Positions 1-9,091 of a DNA stretch of 64,000 nt are shown piece after piece. The DNA comes from WHSW01 sp963842795. Its GTDB lineage: Bacteria; Actinomycetota; Thermoleophilia; Solirubrobacterales; 70-9. A program made the position numbers and the translations under genes. The notes beneath the pieces are model-generated. The model had not been told where the DNA came from and made no database searches. It saw nothing but the letters and a program-made list of their open reading frames with translations. The stretch is taken from contig CAWJHV010000013.1 of the NCBI GenBank assembly GCA_963842795.1, forward strand, positions 1 to 64,000, written 5' to 3'. Each line of letters begins with the position of its first letter. The first letter of the stretch is position 1.

Positions 1-73
1 TATGGCTCACGCGCCAGGCGAGCCCGACGCGCGCCGCGGCGCGGCCGGTGAGCCGACCGGTCCCGGAAACGCA

Positions 74-100
74 GAGGAGGGCCCCGACCGGGCCCTCCTC
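74..100 (-). terminator. Rho-independent-type terminator of the first calcium-binding-repeat gene
   Basis: A perfect 11-bp inverted repeat (GAGGAGGGCCC / GGGCCCTCCTC) with a 5-nt loop lies about 50 bases beyond the stop codon of the minus-strand gene at 150. There is no clear U-tract, which is common in GC-rich actinobacteria. Very similar hairpins follow the two paralogous genes at 11711 and 12487. Confidence 0.75.
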
Positions 101-149
101 GTGCGCGCTCTCGCTGGTTGTCCTACGCGGCGTCGATACCGCGACCCGC

Positions 150-1424
150 TCAGGTCGGGCCGTCGGTGATCACCTCGCAGTTGATGAACGTGTCGACCCC
201 GGGGCCGCCGGTGCAGGTGTCGGTTCCCGGGCCGCCGTCGAGGGTGTCCTGGCCCTCGTTGCCGATGAGCGTGTCGTCGCCGGCTCCGCCGTCGATGTCG
301 TCGTGGCCCTTGTTGCCGTTCAGCGTGTCGTTGTCGCCGTCACCGCTCAGGTCGTCGGCGTTCGGGCCGCCTGAAACGGCGTCGTCACCGTCCGCGCCGC
401 TGACCGTGTCGTGGCCGTCACCTGCGTGGATGGTGTCTCCGCCGTCCCCGCCGTCCATTTGGTCGTCGTCGGCTCCACCCGCGATGTTGTCCGCGCTCTC
501 AAGCGAGCAGACCTTGTCGTCGCCGCGAAGGGCGTTGATCGCGTCGGGGTCAGCGGTCCCGATCAGCACGTCGTCGCCGTTGGTCGGCGAGCCGGTGGAG
601 GGCGAGCCGAAGCAGTCCGCAACCTCGACGGCCACGGCGAGCTCGCTGTTGTCGAAGGCGAGGAACGGGAACTCCTGGTTCGCGAACCACCCGTACCGGT
701 TGCCGCCGGTGGTGGCGATCGTGTCGCCCGGATCACTCAACGTCCACGTGTGCAACGTGATGTCGGTCGAGTCGATGATGCTCAGGTCGACCGCGAGCAC
801 GCCTCCGTTGTCGTAGAAGTGCTGCTCGAACGTGTACCAGCCCGAGGTGTAGATGTCGAACGGATCGTGGTCGGGGTTCTCCGGGAAGGAGTTGGCTCGT
901 CCCGTGTTGTTGCCCGCGCTGATCGTGAAGTGGTCCAGCAAGACGCCCCTCGTCGATCCCCGTACCGGCAACAGGCCCGTGTAGCAGCCGGCGTTGAAGG
1001 CGAAGTCGCGCCGGTGATTGCCGGATGAGTCGTTGATTGCCGAGGTGAAGTCGAAACGGGTGTCGTCGGCGGGGCAGTTGGTGTCGAGGTAGATATCGAC
1101 GCTGGTCGTGTAACCGCCCGACGGGAACGTGTCGCTGTATCCACCCCAGTTCGTGGCCGCGCTGCCTCCGGCGTCCTGGGCCGCCTCGGCGTGGAAGGAC
1201 CCGGTCGCCGAGGTAACACCGTTGGTACCTGACGGGACCCTGGTGGCGTCGAGGTTGCCCCCGAAAACGTCCCATCCGGCGTTGTCCGTCTCGAAGCCGT
1301 TGAAGAACGGCGAAGGCGGGGCCGCCAGCGCCGCCGATGTACCCAGCGTCAAGCCACAAAACGTGAGGGCCGCGACGACCATCAAGCCCAGCCGCGTTCC
1401 TCGTCTGAAAGATCCAACCCTCAT
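150..1424 (-). CDS. Secreted protein with C-terminal RTX-like calcium-binding repeats
   Basis: 424 aa, exported. The N-terminus is a signal peptide: an Arg-rich start, then a hydrophobic stretch ending near an AALA-AP cleavage site. Residues of about 40-270 form an unrecognised, probably beta-sandwich domain (FFNGFETDNAGWDVFGGN). From about residue 290 to the end run hemolysin-type nonapeptide repeats (GGxGxDxxx forms such as GGAGDDTL and GGPGTDTC), which in this family fold as a Ca2+-binding beta-roll. The ATG at 1424 is preceded by AGGAGG at good spacing, so I prefer it to the TTG one codon upstream. The repeat domain and the last residues (CEVITDGPT) are shared with the proteins at 11711 and 12487. 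The likely role is an extracellular or cell-surface matrix protein; no enzymatic motif is seen. Confidence 0.85.
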   Translation of the reverse strand: MRVGSFRRGTRLGLMVVAALTFCGLTLGTSAALAAPPSPFFNGFETDNAGWDVFGGNLDATRVPSGTNGVTSATGSFHAEAAQDAGGSAATNWGGYSDTFPSGGYTTSVDIYLDTNCPADDTRFDFTSAINDSSGNHRRDFAFNAGCYTGLLPVRGSTRGVLLDHFTISAGNNTGRANSFPENPDHDPFDIYTSGWYTFEQHFYDNGGVLAVDLSIIDSTDITLHTWTLSDPGDTIATTGGNRYGWFANQEFPFLAFDNSELAVAVEVADCFGSPSTGSPTNGDDVLIGTADPDAINALRGDDKVCSLESADNIAGGADDDQMDGGDGGDTIHAGDGHDTVSGADGDDAVSGGPNADDLSGDGDNDTLNGNKGHDDIDGGAGDDTLIGNEGQDTLDGGPGTDTCTGGPGVDTFINCEVITDGPT

Positions 1425-1550
1425 CAACCGCTCCTCCTGAATCGTGTTCCGTCATGGCATGCGCCATGCCGAACCCCCATGACGAGAACGATCGAGGCCG
1501 CGTCGTTCTTCCGTCGACCCTGGCACTCGCGGCGTCGGTGCCGCGACTCG

Positions 1551-3665
1551 CTAGCTCCGGAGGGCGAGAACCGGCTCGAGCTTCGGCTTCAGCTGCGTGT
1601 AGAACAGGCTGAGCGGGAACTCGTCGTCGCGGACGAGGTCGACGAGCTGCTTCGGCTCCTCGACCTCCGGAAGGTCGCGCCGGCCCTCGGTCCAGACCGA
1701 GCTCTCCGCCGGCGCCACGTATGCGGCGACCAGGTCGTGGGCCGCGATCCACTGGCCGAGCTTCGAGCGGTCGATGCCGGAGTGGTAGAGGTCGTGAACC
1801 AGCTCGCGCAGCCGGCCGACGCCCTCAGCGATCCGTCCCCACTCGAGGGTCAGCCGGTTGTCGGTCCAGTGCAGGTAGCCCTCGCGGTGCAGGAAGGCGA
1901 ACAGGAGCTGGCCGCCGAGCCCGTCGTAGTTGCGCACCCGCGACCCGGTGATCGGGAAGCGGAAGAGGCGGTCGAAGAGGATCGCGTACTGGGCGTGGCG
2001 CGCGAATTCGAAGCCCTCGCGCTCGAGCTTCACCGCCTCGGCGAACGCGGTCAGGTCACAGCGCAGCTCCTCGAGCGAGTACATCCAGTAGGGGCTGCGC
2101 TGGCGGATCATGAACGGGTCGAAGGGCAGGTCGCCGCGCATGTGGGTGCGGTCGTGGATCAGATCCCAGAGCATGTAGGCCGACTCGGAGAGCTCGCGGG
2201 AGGAGAGCAGGCACGCGGCGTCGGGCGGTAGGTTGAGCCGCAGGGTCTCGGCGGCCGCGCCGCAGATGCGGCGGAAGCGCTCGGCCTCGCGGTCGCAGAA
2301 GATGGCCCCGAAGTGGTAGTCGGTGGGCCGCTCGCCCGTGGAGAAGGTCTCCGGGAAGAGGACGGCGCACTCGGAGTCATAGCCCGCGGTGTAGTCGACC
2401 AGGGTCACCGGGACGAACTTGGCGTTGTCGTACCGGGTGCGCTCGAGCTCGTCGATCCACTCCGGCCACGGGACGCGGATTACGAGCGCCTCGAAGCAGG
2501 TGTCGCGGGACGCGTTCTGCTTGTACATCGGCATCACGCAGAGGTGCTCGATCCCGTCGCGCCGGTCGCACTCGGGGCGAAAGGCCTCGAGCGAACGGTC
2601 GAAGGCGGGCTTGGCGAAGCCGCCGTCGGCCCAGGCGAGCAGGTCGGCGCAGAGCACGTCTATGTATTCGTGCTGATGGGGAAAGCGGGGCCGCAGCGCC
2701 TGGGCCGACTCGGCGATCGCGGTGGTCAGGTTGCGCAGCTTTTCCGGGTCGTGCTCGGAGGTGTCGACGGAGCCGTCGGCGGCCTGGGTGAGGCGCAGCT
2801 CCTCGACCGCCGCGCGCAGCCGGGTCCAGGCCGGGTCGGCGGTCGCCGCGGAGGGGGCGGGCGCCGGGGCGCCGGCGAAGGCGGGCTGGGCGACCCAGTG
2901 GACGAGGTTCAGCCACAGCTGCTCGTGGTCGAGCTCGTCGATGCAGTCGTCGCCGAAGAGGTCGGAGTCGGCGGTGACGACGACGCGTCCGGCGCCGTGC
3001 TCGGCGATCGCCGCCAGCGGCGCGCCTGGGATCGAGGCGCTCTCGTGCGCGCGGGCGATCACCCGGGCGCCGTTGGAGGCGTGCAGGGCGCCGGCGCGGT
3101 AGAAGCAGGCGCTGCCGACGCCGGCGAGCGGATCGGCGCCGGAGCTGCCGCCGTCGCCGTCGAGGGCGGCGAGGACCCAGGACGGGGCGTCGTAGAGGTG
3201 GTGCTCGTAGTCCTGGAGCGTGGCGTTGTCGATCTCGAGGTCGAAGCGGCCCAGGAGCTCGTTCAGGTTGGCGCCGTGCTTGTCCTCCTCGGTCTCGCCG
3301 AGGACGATCAGGCCGCCGCCCTCGCGGACGAAGGCCTCGATCGCGTCGATCTCGGCGCGGTCGAGGAGCGGCGAGCCGCCGTTCACGGTCGCCTCCCACT
3401 TCGGGTCGGTCGGGTGGGCGATGACCAGCACCGCGGCGCCGGCGAGCGAGTCGGGGCCGAGCGGGCCGTCGGTGTGGGCAGCGACGTCGAACGAGCGGGC
3501 GGCGAGCAACTGCGCGGCGCGGGCGAGCGACGAGTCGCCGGGATGGGAGGGCTGCATCTCGGCGGCGACCTCGGGCCGGATGGTCCAGGCCTCGGAATGG
3601 GATTCGTCGAAGAGGACGTGGGCGAGCGTCGCGACGACACGCGGATGTGTCTGGGTCGTAGCCAT
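1551..3665 (-). CDS. DUF6421 family protein with N-terminal glutamine-amidotransferase-like domain
   Basis: 704 aa, predicted cytoplasmic, with no signal peptide or membrane segment. Residues of about 1-250 look like a class-I glutamine-amidotransferase-like / DUF4350-type fold: hydrophobic strands such as AAVLVIAHP and GGGLIVLGE, with no obvious catalytic triad. From about residue 270 onward the sequence matches what I recall of the DUF6421 family (IEHLCVMPMYKQNAS, SAYMLWDLIHDRTHMRGDLPF, HWTDNRLTLEWGRIAEGVGRLRELVHDLYHSGIDRSK). Function is unknown. The His/Asp-rich WDLIHDRTHMRGD stretch could bind metal (inference). It is monocistronic, with its own promoter directly upstream and probably a leaderless mRNA. 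Confidence 0.75.
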   Translation of the reverse strand: MATTQTHPRVVATLAHVLFDESHSEAWTIRPEVAAEMQPSHPGDSSLARAAQLLAARSFDVAAHTDGPLGPDSLAGAAVLVIAHPTDPKWEATVNGGSPLLDRAEIDAIEAFVREGGGLIVLGETEEDKHGANLNELLGRFDLEIDNATLQDYEHHLYDAPSWVLAALDGDGGSSGADPLAGVGSACFYRAGALHASNGARVIARAHESASIPGAPLAAIAEHGAGRVVVTADSDLFGDDCIDELDHEQLWLNLVHWVAQPAFAGAPAPAPSAATADPAWTRLRAAVEELRLTQAADGSVDTSEHDPEKLRNLTTAIAESAQALRPRFPHQHEYIDVLCADLLAWADGGFAKPAFDRSLEAFRPECDRRDGIEHLCVMPMYKQNASRDTCFEALVIRVPWPEWIDELERTRYDNAKFVPVTLVDYTAGYDSECAVLFPETFSTGERPTDYHFGAIFCDREAERFRRICGAAAETLRLNLPPDAACLLSSRELSESAYMLWDLIHDRTHMRGDLPFDPFMIRQRSPYWMYSLEELRCDLTAFAEAVKLEREGFEFARHAQYAILFDRLFRFPITGSRVRNYDGLGGQLLFAFLHREGYLHWTDNRLTLEWGRIAEGVGRLRELVHDLYHSGIDRSKLGQWIAAHDLVAAYVAPAESSVWTEGRRDLPEVEEPKQLVDLVRDDEFPLSLFYTQLKPKLEPVLALRS

Positions 3666-3671
3666 GATCTA

Positions 3672-3700
3672 ACGGTAATGAAGCCGCGGGATCGTGTCAA
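3672..3700 (-). promoter_or_regulatory. Sigma-70-type promoter giving a leaderless transcript of the DUF6421 gene
   Basis: Read on the minus strand, TTGACA (3700-3695) is followed by a 17-nt spacer and TACCGT (3677-3672). This is a consensus -35 and a TAnnnT -10 element at ideal spacing. A start about 7 nt beyond the -10 falls on the ATG at 3665, so the transcript would begin at the start codon with no Shine-Dalgarno. Confidence 0.6.
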
Positions 3701-3791
3701 TCGCTATCAGACCGCATTTGGGCGCAAGAAACCTACGCCTTTCTGCGGATTCTCGCAGTATTCCGTTACGCCGACTCGCGAGAGGGCCAGC

Positions 3792-4841
3792 TCATCCGGT
3801 TTGAGCTGTCGTGGCCTTGTCCTCTGGGCGGGCGTCGATCTGCGACCAGAAGCCCTCGAGCGAGCGCCAGTAGTCGTAGATCTCGCCGGGGTAGGGCTGT
3901 CGGTCCGCAGGGTGTCGAGCAGTCGGGTGCAGTTCTCCCGCGCACGGCTGTTCTGTCTCCGAGCGCGCTTGCGGCTGCGCTCGAGCGTCGCCAGGAAGTG
4001 GTCGTCGCTCCTGAGCCATTCGAGGGAATAGGCGTTGCCATCCAAGCTGCGCAGGACGCGCCCCCAGTCCTCCTTGATCACGAAGACGCTGTACGGGAAG
4101 CCGACGTGGTAGAGCGGGGTCAGGCCGCGAGAATTGAAGAACTCGGCGGTGGCCCGTGCAGGCCCCTGACCCGGGTGGAAGAAATCGTCGATCGCGATCA
4201 CACCGCCTGCGACCACCCGATCGTAGAGCTGCTCGAGAGCGCACAGGACCGACGAGTAAAGGTCGGCGTCGATGTGTACGAAGCAGAAGCGGCGGTCGGG
4301 ATCGAGCTGTGGCAGCGCATCCTCGAAGAATCCCTTCACCGGGACGACGATGTCGTCGACGCCAAAGCCGCGTGAGCTCAGCCTTCACCGACTCCTCCGT
4401 TGCGCCGAGTAGCCCGACCAGGCGGTCGTCGCCACTGAACGAGGGGCTGTACTGGCCTTTCACGAAGTACGGATTGTCCTTCCGCGCGTCCGGCTCGGGC
4501 AGGCCCTCGTAGCTGTCCACCGCGAAGACCGTGCGCTGCTCGCCCGCGTCCTTCACGAGCATGGCGAAGAAGAGAGAAAGCCCTCCCTTTCCGGCGCCGG
4601 CTTCGAGGATGTCACCCTCCAATCCAGAGCAGCGTTCCTTGAAGACGCGGGCGTAGAGCCATGGACCCCAGGGGTAGGGCGGAAACATGCTGAGCGGGTG
4701 CACCTGGCGGAGCAGTTCGCCCGTCCTGCCAGGAAAGCCCGACTGGGCGAAGACGTCGTCGGGGAAGTAGGGGCTCTGCCCGGCAGGCGTCACTGTGCTG
4801 GAGCCCGCCGGGGGCTGATTGTTCGCTGCCGGGCACGGCAC
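3792..4841 (-). CDS. TylF/MycF-family O-methyltransferase, interrupted by two compensating frameshifts
   Basis: The N-terminal part has a class-I SAM-binding motif (GDILEAGAGKGGLSLFFA) and the VDSYEGLPEP motif typical of TylF-type macrocin/sugar O-methyltransferases. Around 4365 the homology moves to another frame (GFGVDDIVVPVKGFFEDALP, then FVHIDADLY and GGVIAIDDF, the family's metal- and substrate-binding segment). Around 3890 it returns to the first frame for the C-terminus (EIYDYWRSLEGFWSQIDA). Two single-base errors would restore one protein of about 350 aa. The probable role is O-methylation of a sugar in the neighbouring polysaccharide. An assembly error is more likely than decay because the shifts compensate and both frames stay conserved. 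Confidence 0.75.
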   Translation of the reverse strand: MPCPAANNQPPAGSSTVTPAGQSPYFPDDVFAQSGFPGRTGELLRQVHPLSMFPPYPWGPWLYARVFKERCSGLEGDILEAGAGKGGLSLFFAMLVKDAGEQRTVFAVDSYEGLPEPDARKDNPYFVKGQYSPSFSGDDRLVGLLGATEESVKAELTRLWRRRHRRPGEGILRGCAATARSRPPLLLRTHRRRPLLVGPVRSRAALRSGGRRRCDRDRRFLPPGSGACTGHRRVLQFSRPDPALPRRLPVQRLRDQGGLGARPAQLGWQRLFPRMAQERRPLPGDARAQPQARSETEQPCAGELHPTARHPADRQPYPGEIYDYWRSLEGFWSQIDARPEDKATTAQTG

Positions 4842-5034
4842 AGCGCGACGGCTGCGGTCGTGCCCCTCACAGGTTTGCCCATCCGGACACCCTACGCACG
4901 TCTACGCAGTCCCGTGGTGAGAACGGGCGAGCAGCGGCACTTAGGACGCGAGTGACCGGCTTGAGCGGCCCGCAACCTCTCCGCTGAACGGGCGATCCGG
5001 CGCCCAGCACGCACCGCCGCTTGAGGTCGGCACT

Positions 5035-6693
5035 GTGCCAGTTACACCGCGGCCCGAGCGACCGGGCGACAACGGTTCCAATTCCGTCGGAACGTCCGCT
5101 CAGCCGCGCGAGAGCACCGGTGCCGGTCGGCGTTTCGTCCTGCGAGTCGCCTTGCGCCAGGAGCAACTAGAGCCTCAAATCTCACCGGGGCCTCAGCCCG
5201 ACGCTCCGCTGCGCCCATCTGCACCGGCTTCGCGTTCGATCCTCCGTCCGTTCCCGTTCAGGTCCCGCCCACGGAGCACTCGAAGCTCGGAGGGGGAGAT
5301 CCCCGAGGGCGCCGCGGCCGAGGACACAATTCGCCGCGATGCGAAGTACCGACGATCGCTTGCTGTCGCCGACGTGATCTCCGCGACCGTGGCCGTCGCG
5401 ATCGGCGTGCCTGTCCTGGGGGACGATGCCTTGAGCGCAACGGCTCTACTGGCGATCCCCCCGGTGATCCTCGTCAGCAAGGTCGCGGGTCTCTACGACC
5501 GAGACGAGAACCTCCTGCGCAAGACGACCCTCGACGAGGTACCGAGCCTCTTCCGCGTCGCCACGCTCTACGCGTTCCTGATCTGGCTCGCCGGCGACTG
5601 GGTCGTCGACGGGACGTTCGGTCGCGACCAGGCGCTGGGTGTCTGGCTGCTGCTCTTCGCCGGGATGTTCGCCGGCCGCGCGATCGCCCGCTTGGCGGTG
5701 AGGCTCACCACCAGGCCCGAGCGGTGCCTGGTGATCGGAGACAACGACGGGGCGAGCTGGATCGCGGCCAAGCTGTCGCGGGCGCCCAGCCTCAACGCGC
5801 ACATCATCGGGCGGATCCCGCTTGAGCCCGACCGACAGGACGGAAGCGTGGTGCCGGTCCTGGGGAGCGTCGGCTCGCTGAAGTCGATCCTCTCGCGTGA
5901 GCGGATCGACCGGGCCATCATTGCTCCGGACGGCACTCCCGACGAGGAGATCCTGGACGCGATTCGGCAGGTGAAGGCCCTCGGCGTGAAGGTGAGCGTC
6001 CTCCCGCGCCTGTTCGAGGTGGTCGGCTCTTCGGTCGAGTTCGACGAAGTCGACGGAATGACTCTCCTGGGGGTGCGCAGGCACGGGCTCACCCGCTCTT
6101 CCGCGGCGATCAAGCGGACGCTCGACGTCAGCGGTTCGGCGCTGGGCCTGGTCGTCCTCGCCCCGTTTCTGGCGGTGATCGCGGCGGCGATCCGGCTCGA
6201 CTCGCCGGGGCCGGTCCTCTTCCGCCAAAGCCGCATGGGGCGACACGACCGGCCCTTCCAGATGCTCAAGTTCCGGACGATGGTCGACGGCGCGGCAGAG
6301 CAGAGGACCGCTCTGAGCGAGCTCAACGAGGCCGGCGGCGGGCTGTTCAAGATCGAGAACGATCCGAGGATCACCCGCGTCGGCCGGTTCCTCAGACGGA
6401 CCTCGATGGACGAGTTGCCGCAGCTGTTCAACGTCCTGCGCGGCGACATGTCGCTGGTCGGCCCGAGGCCACTGGTGATCGACGAGGACCGCCGGATCGA
6501 GGGTTGGCAGCGGCGTCGCCTGCAGCTCGCGCCGGGGATCACCGGGCTCTGGCAGGTGTTCGGCTCCGCTCGCATCCCCCTCCCCGAGATGGTCAAGATC
6601 GACTACCTCTATGGAGCGAACTGGTCGCTCTGGCTCGACGTGAAGATCCTGCTTCGAACGATCACCTTCGTGCTCGGCCGCCGCGGTCTCTGA
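5035..6693 (+). CDS. Polyprenyl-phosphate glycosylphosphotransferase initiating exopolysaccharide synthesis
   Basis: 552 aa. It transfers a sugar-1-phosphate from a nucleotide sugar to undecaprenyl phosphate at the inner face of the membrane, starting the repeat unit. After about 100 low-complexity N-terminal residues come hydrophobic segments, a CoA-binding-like Rossmann region (CLVIGDNDGASWIAAKL), a further membrane segment near residue 370, and the catalytic bacterial sugar-transferase domain: SPGPVLFRQSRMG, FQMLKFRTM, DELPQLFNVLRGDMSLVGPRP and PGITGLWQV. The GTG at 5035 is the most upstream start. It has no good ribosome-binding site, so the true N-terminus may lie further in. It begins the plus-strand set that continues with the activation module. 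Confidence 0.9.
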   Translation: MPVTPRPERPGDNGSNSVGTSAQPRESTGAGRRFVLRVALRQEQLEPQISPGPQPDAPLRPSAPASRSILRPFPFRSRPRSTRSSEGEIPEGAAAEDTIRRDAKYRRSLAVADVISATVAVAIGVPVLGDDALSATALLAIPPVILVSKVAGLYDRDENLLRKTTLDEVPSLFRVATLYAFLIWLAGDWVVDGTFGRDQALGVWLLLFAGMFAGRAIARLAVRLTTRPERCLVIGDNDGASWIAAKLSRAPSLNAHIIGRIPLEPDRQDGSVVPVLGSVGSLKSILSRERIDRAIIAPDGTPDEEILDAIRQVKALGVKVSVLPRLFEVVGSSVEFDEVDGMTLLGVRRHGLTRSSAAIKRTLDVSGSALGLVVLAPFLAVIAAAIRLDSPGPVLFRQSRMGRHDRPFQMLKFRTMVDGAAEQRTALSELNEAGGGLFKIENDPRITRVGRFLRRTSMDELPQLFNVLRGDMSLVGPRPLVIDEDRRIEGWQRRRLQLAPGITGLWQVFGSARIPLPEMVKIDYLYGANWSLWLDVKILLRTITFVLGRRGL

Positions 6694-6740
6694 GCGCAAG
6701 AAGCTCCGGGCTAGAGACGTTCACGGGGGGCAGGCCGACG

Positions 6741-7892
6741 ATGGATTTCGAGCTCACCGACGAGCAAAAGATGTTCCGCGACGAGGTGATTCGCTTCGCC
6801 CGCGCGGAACTCAACACGGACATGGTCGCGCGGGACGCAGAGTCGTCCTTCCCGGCAGAGGCGTGGCGCAAGTGCGCGGAGCTCGGCATCTTGGGCCTGC
6901 CGGTGCCAGGGGAGTTCGGTGGCGAGGATGCCGACCCGCTCACGATCATGCTCGCGATGGAGGCGCTGGGCTACGGCTGCAAGGACAACGGCCTGATCTT
7001 CTCGCTGAACGCCCAGATGTGGGCCTGCGAGATACCGATCGTCCTCGTCGGCACCGAGTCGCAGAAGCGGAGGTACCTGCCGGGGCTCTGCGACGGGTCC
7101 CTGGTGGCCGCGCACGGGATGAGCGAGCCGGGCTCGGGCTCCGATGCGTACGGGTTGTCGACCACGGCGGAGCACCGCGGCGACCGGTGGATCCTCAACG
7201 GATCCAAGACCTTCGTCACGAACGCGCCGATCGCCGACCTCTTCGTCGTCTTCGCGACTTTGGACCGAAAGAAGGGCTTTGCCGGACTCTGCGCATTCCT
7301 GATCGAGCGCGATACCCCAGGCTTGTCGATCGGGCGGCCGCTGGAGAAGATGGGCCTCCGCACGTCGCCGATCAGCGAGTTGTCTCTCGACGATTGCGAG
7401 GTGCCGAACGAGGGTCTCCTGGGCAAGCCGGGAGGCGGCATGGCCGTCTTCAACACCGCGATGGAGTGGGAGCGCAGCTGCATCCTCGCGAGCGCGGTCG
7501 GGGCGATGCAGCGCCAACTGGAGCGCTGCATCGACTACGCGACACAACGCAAGCAGTTCGGCCGGGCAATCGGCAGCTTCCAGGCGATCTCGCACAAGGT
7601 CGTGGACATGAAACTGCGCGTCGAAGCGGCGCGCTTGCTGCTGTACCGCCTCGGCTGGTTGATGTCGAAAGGCGAGGCCACGCCGCTCGATTCAGCGCTG
7701 GTCAAGCTGTACCTGAGCGAGGCCTTCGTCGACTCGGGGCTGGATGCGCTCCAGCTGCACGGAGGCTACGGCTACATGGTCGAGTACGAGCTCGAGCGCG
7801 AAGTACGCGACGCCATCGGTAGCCGGATCTATTCCGGGACCTCCGAGATCCAGCGCAACGTCGCGGCCGCGTTTCTCGGGCTCGGGCGATGA
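6741..7892 (+). CDS. Acyl-CoA dehydrogenase-like flavoprotein (possibly acyl- or aminoacyl-carrier-protein dehydrogenase)
   Basis: 383 aa, the usual length for the family. The start MDFELTDEQKMFRDEV is classical, so the ATG at 6741 is preferred over upstream in-frame codons. Family motifs include GLPVPGEFGG, MSEPGSGSDA (FAD and substrate binding), RKQFGRAIGSFQAISHK, and the C-terminal LHGGYGYMVEYELEREVRDA and YSGTSEIQRN. It lies 24 bases before a carrier protein gene and in line with an AMP ligase. In pyrrole-carboxyl biosynthesis (PltE/RedW type) this gene trio oxidises a carrier-bound prolyl group, so the substrate here may be carrier-bound rather than a CoA thioester (inference). Confidence 0.88.
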   Translation: MDFELTDEQKMFRDEVIRFARAELNTDMVARDAESSFPAEAWRKCAELGILGLPVPGEFGGEDADPLTIMLAMEALGYGCKDNGLIFSLNAQMWACEIPIVLVGTESQKRRYLPGLCDGSLVAAHGMSEPGSGSDAYGLSTTAEHRGDRWILNGSKTFVTNAPIADLFVVFATLDRKKGFAGLCAFLIERDTPGLSIGRPLEKMGLRTSPISELSLDDCEVPNEGLLGKPGGGMAVFNTAMEWERSCILASAVGAMQRQLERCIDYATQRKQFGRAIGSFQAISHKVVDMKLRVEAARLLLYRLGWLMSKGEATPLDSALVKLYLSEAFVDSGLDALQLHGGYGYMVEYELEREVRDAIGSRIYSGTSEIQRNVAAAFLGLGR

Positions 7893-7916
7893 CGTGATCG
7901 GGGAAAGGAGAAATCT

Positions 7917-8159
7917 ATGGACATGACGGAGAAGCTCCGCGGCTTCATCATCGACGAACTCCGCTGGGACGGAACGCGCGCCCAGCTCACCGACGACTAT
8001 CCGCTGCTCGAGAGCGGCGTCGTGGACTCTCTCGGCCTCTTTCAGATCGTCGAGTTCCTCGAGACTGAAACCGGCGTCGAGATAGCCGACCACGAGCTCC
8101 TTCCTGACAACTTCGCGACGCTGTCCACGATCGCGGGGCTGGTGGACGACAAGGCGTGA
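7917..8159 (+). CDS. Acyl/peptidyl carrier protein
   Basis: 80 aa. The sequence ESGVVDSLGLFQIVEFLE contains the conserved DSL motif, whose serine takes the 4'-phosphopantetheine arm. Its size and helical pattern fit a stand-alone carrier protein. A strong Shine-Dalgarno (AAAGGAG) precedes the ATG. It sits between an acyl-CoA-dehydrogenase-like gene and hydrolase/AMP-ligase genes, so it is the likely covalent carrier of the group loaded by the ligase at 9993. Confidence 0.9.
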   Translation: MDMTEKLRGFIIDELRWDGTRAQLTDDYPLLESGVVDSLGLFQIVEFLETETGVEIADHELLPDNFATLSTIAGLVDDKA

Positions 8160-8190
8160 TGGACGGCATCCGTAGGACCGGGGCAGGGCG

Positions 8191-9091
8191 ATGACGGTCG
8201 CCGACGGCGGGGCCTTCACCGCCCGGCGAATCGATCGTGCGCGCGCGATCAGCGAAGAGGCGAGCTTCTTCCGCAGCGGGTCGCACCGACTGTTCGGAGT
8301 GCTGCACCGGCCAACCGCCCCGGCCGCGGGGGGACTCGTCGTCTGCCCATCGATCCATGCGGAGTTCATCGCCGGTTACAGAATCGAGGTATCGCTTGCC
8401 AGGGCCCTCGCGTCACGTGGGATCGCGGTCCAACGGTTCCATTACTACGGGACCGGGCACAGCGGCGGCGAGGCGGACGAGACGAGCTTCGCGACGATGC
8501 GTGCGGACGCACTCGCCGCCGCGGAGCGGCTCTCAAAACATGCAGAGGTCGGCGGGCCGGCATTCCTGGGCACGCGCTTCGGAGCGCTCGTCGCAGCCTC
8601 GGCAGCGTCCGAGCATCCAGAGTCCTCCCTGTTGCTCGTCGAGCCCACGCTGGAGGCGAGGAGGTTCTTCCGCGATGCCTGGCGGGCCGTGCTGATTCGG
8701 GACGTGAAGGAGGGGATCGCGCCCAGCGGGCCGAATCGAGGGCCTCGCGGATACGCTCGCGGCCGAAGGCACGGTCGATGCCCTCGGCTACGCGATCACC
8801 CGATTGCTCTTCGACAGCGCAGCCGGCCGCACGGTCGTCACGGAACTGGGCGAGGGTCCACGGCGAGTCCTGCTCGTCCAGCTCGGCCGGGCGACCTCTG
8901 TTCGCGGTGACCTCGATGCCGGGGCGGCGGCTCTACGCGGGCTCGGCTGCGACGTGGAGGTGGAGCGCGTACCGGATGACGTGGCGTGGTGGTTCATGGC
9001 GGGCGCCGAGAGCAAGCAGACGCACCGACATGCGCTCGTGGAGGTCACGAGCGACTGGCTCCAGGGCGAATTCGCGGGGCTCGTCGCGTGA
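8191..9091 (+). CDS. Alpha/beta-hydrolase-like protein similar to exosortase-A-associated hydrolase 2 (one frameshift)
   Basis: About 300 aa once one indel near 8740 is corrected. The first frame carries FGVLHRPTAPAAGGLVVCPS, a cap-less hydrolase core (GIAVQRFHYYGTGHSGG) and the nucleophile elbow FLGTRFGAL. The second frame continues with IEGLADTLAAEGTVDALGYA and ends at 9091. The elbow reads G-T-R-F-G, with Arg where the nucleophilic Ser would be, so it is probably not a conventional esterase. I recall the same substitution in the exosortase-A-associated hydrolase 2 family. The next gene's GTG overlaps its stop. Confidence 0.75.

Noticed and set aside
150..600. Possible CRISPR-like or tandem DNA repeat
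   Set aside because: The periodicity comes from coding nonapeptide Ca2+-binding repeats, with no constant spacer/repeat structure.
1453..1468. CATGGC-ATGC-GCCATG inverted repeat upstream of the first gene
   Set aside because: Short with a 6-bp arm, expected by chance at this GC, and no supporting second copy.
2313..4031. Long plus-strand ORF opposite the DUF6421 gene
   Set aside because: Its translation is Arg/Gly/Val-rich without motifs, and the opposite strand encodes a clear protein. It is a GC-driven shadow frame.
4867..5166. Minus-strand ORF between the methyltransferase and sugar transferase genes
   Set aside because: No motif or good start, and it overlaps the N-terminal extension of the sugar transferase.
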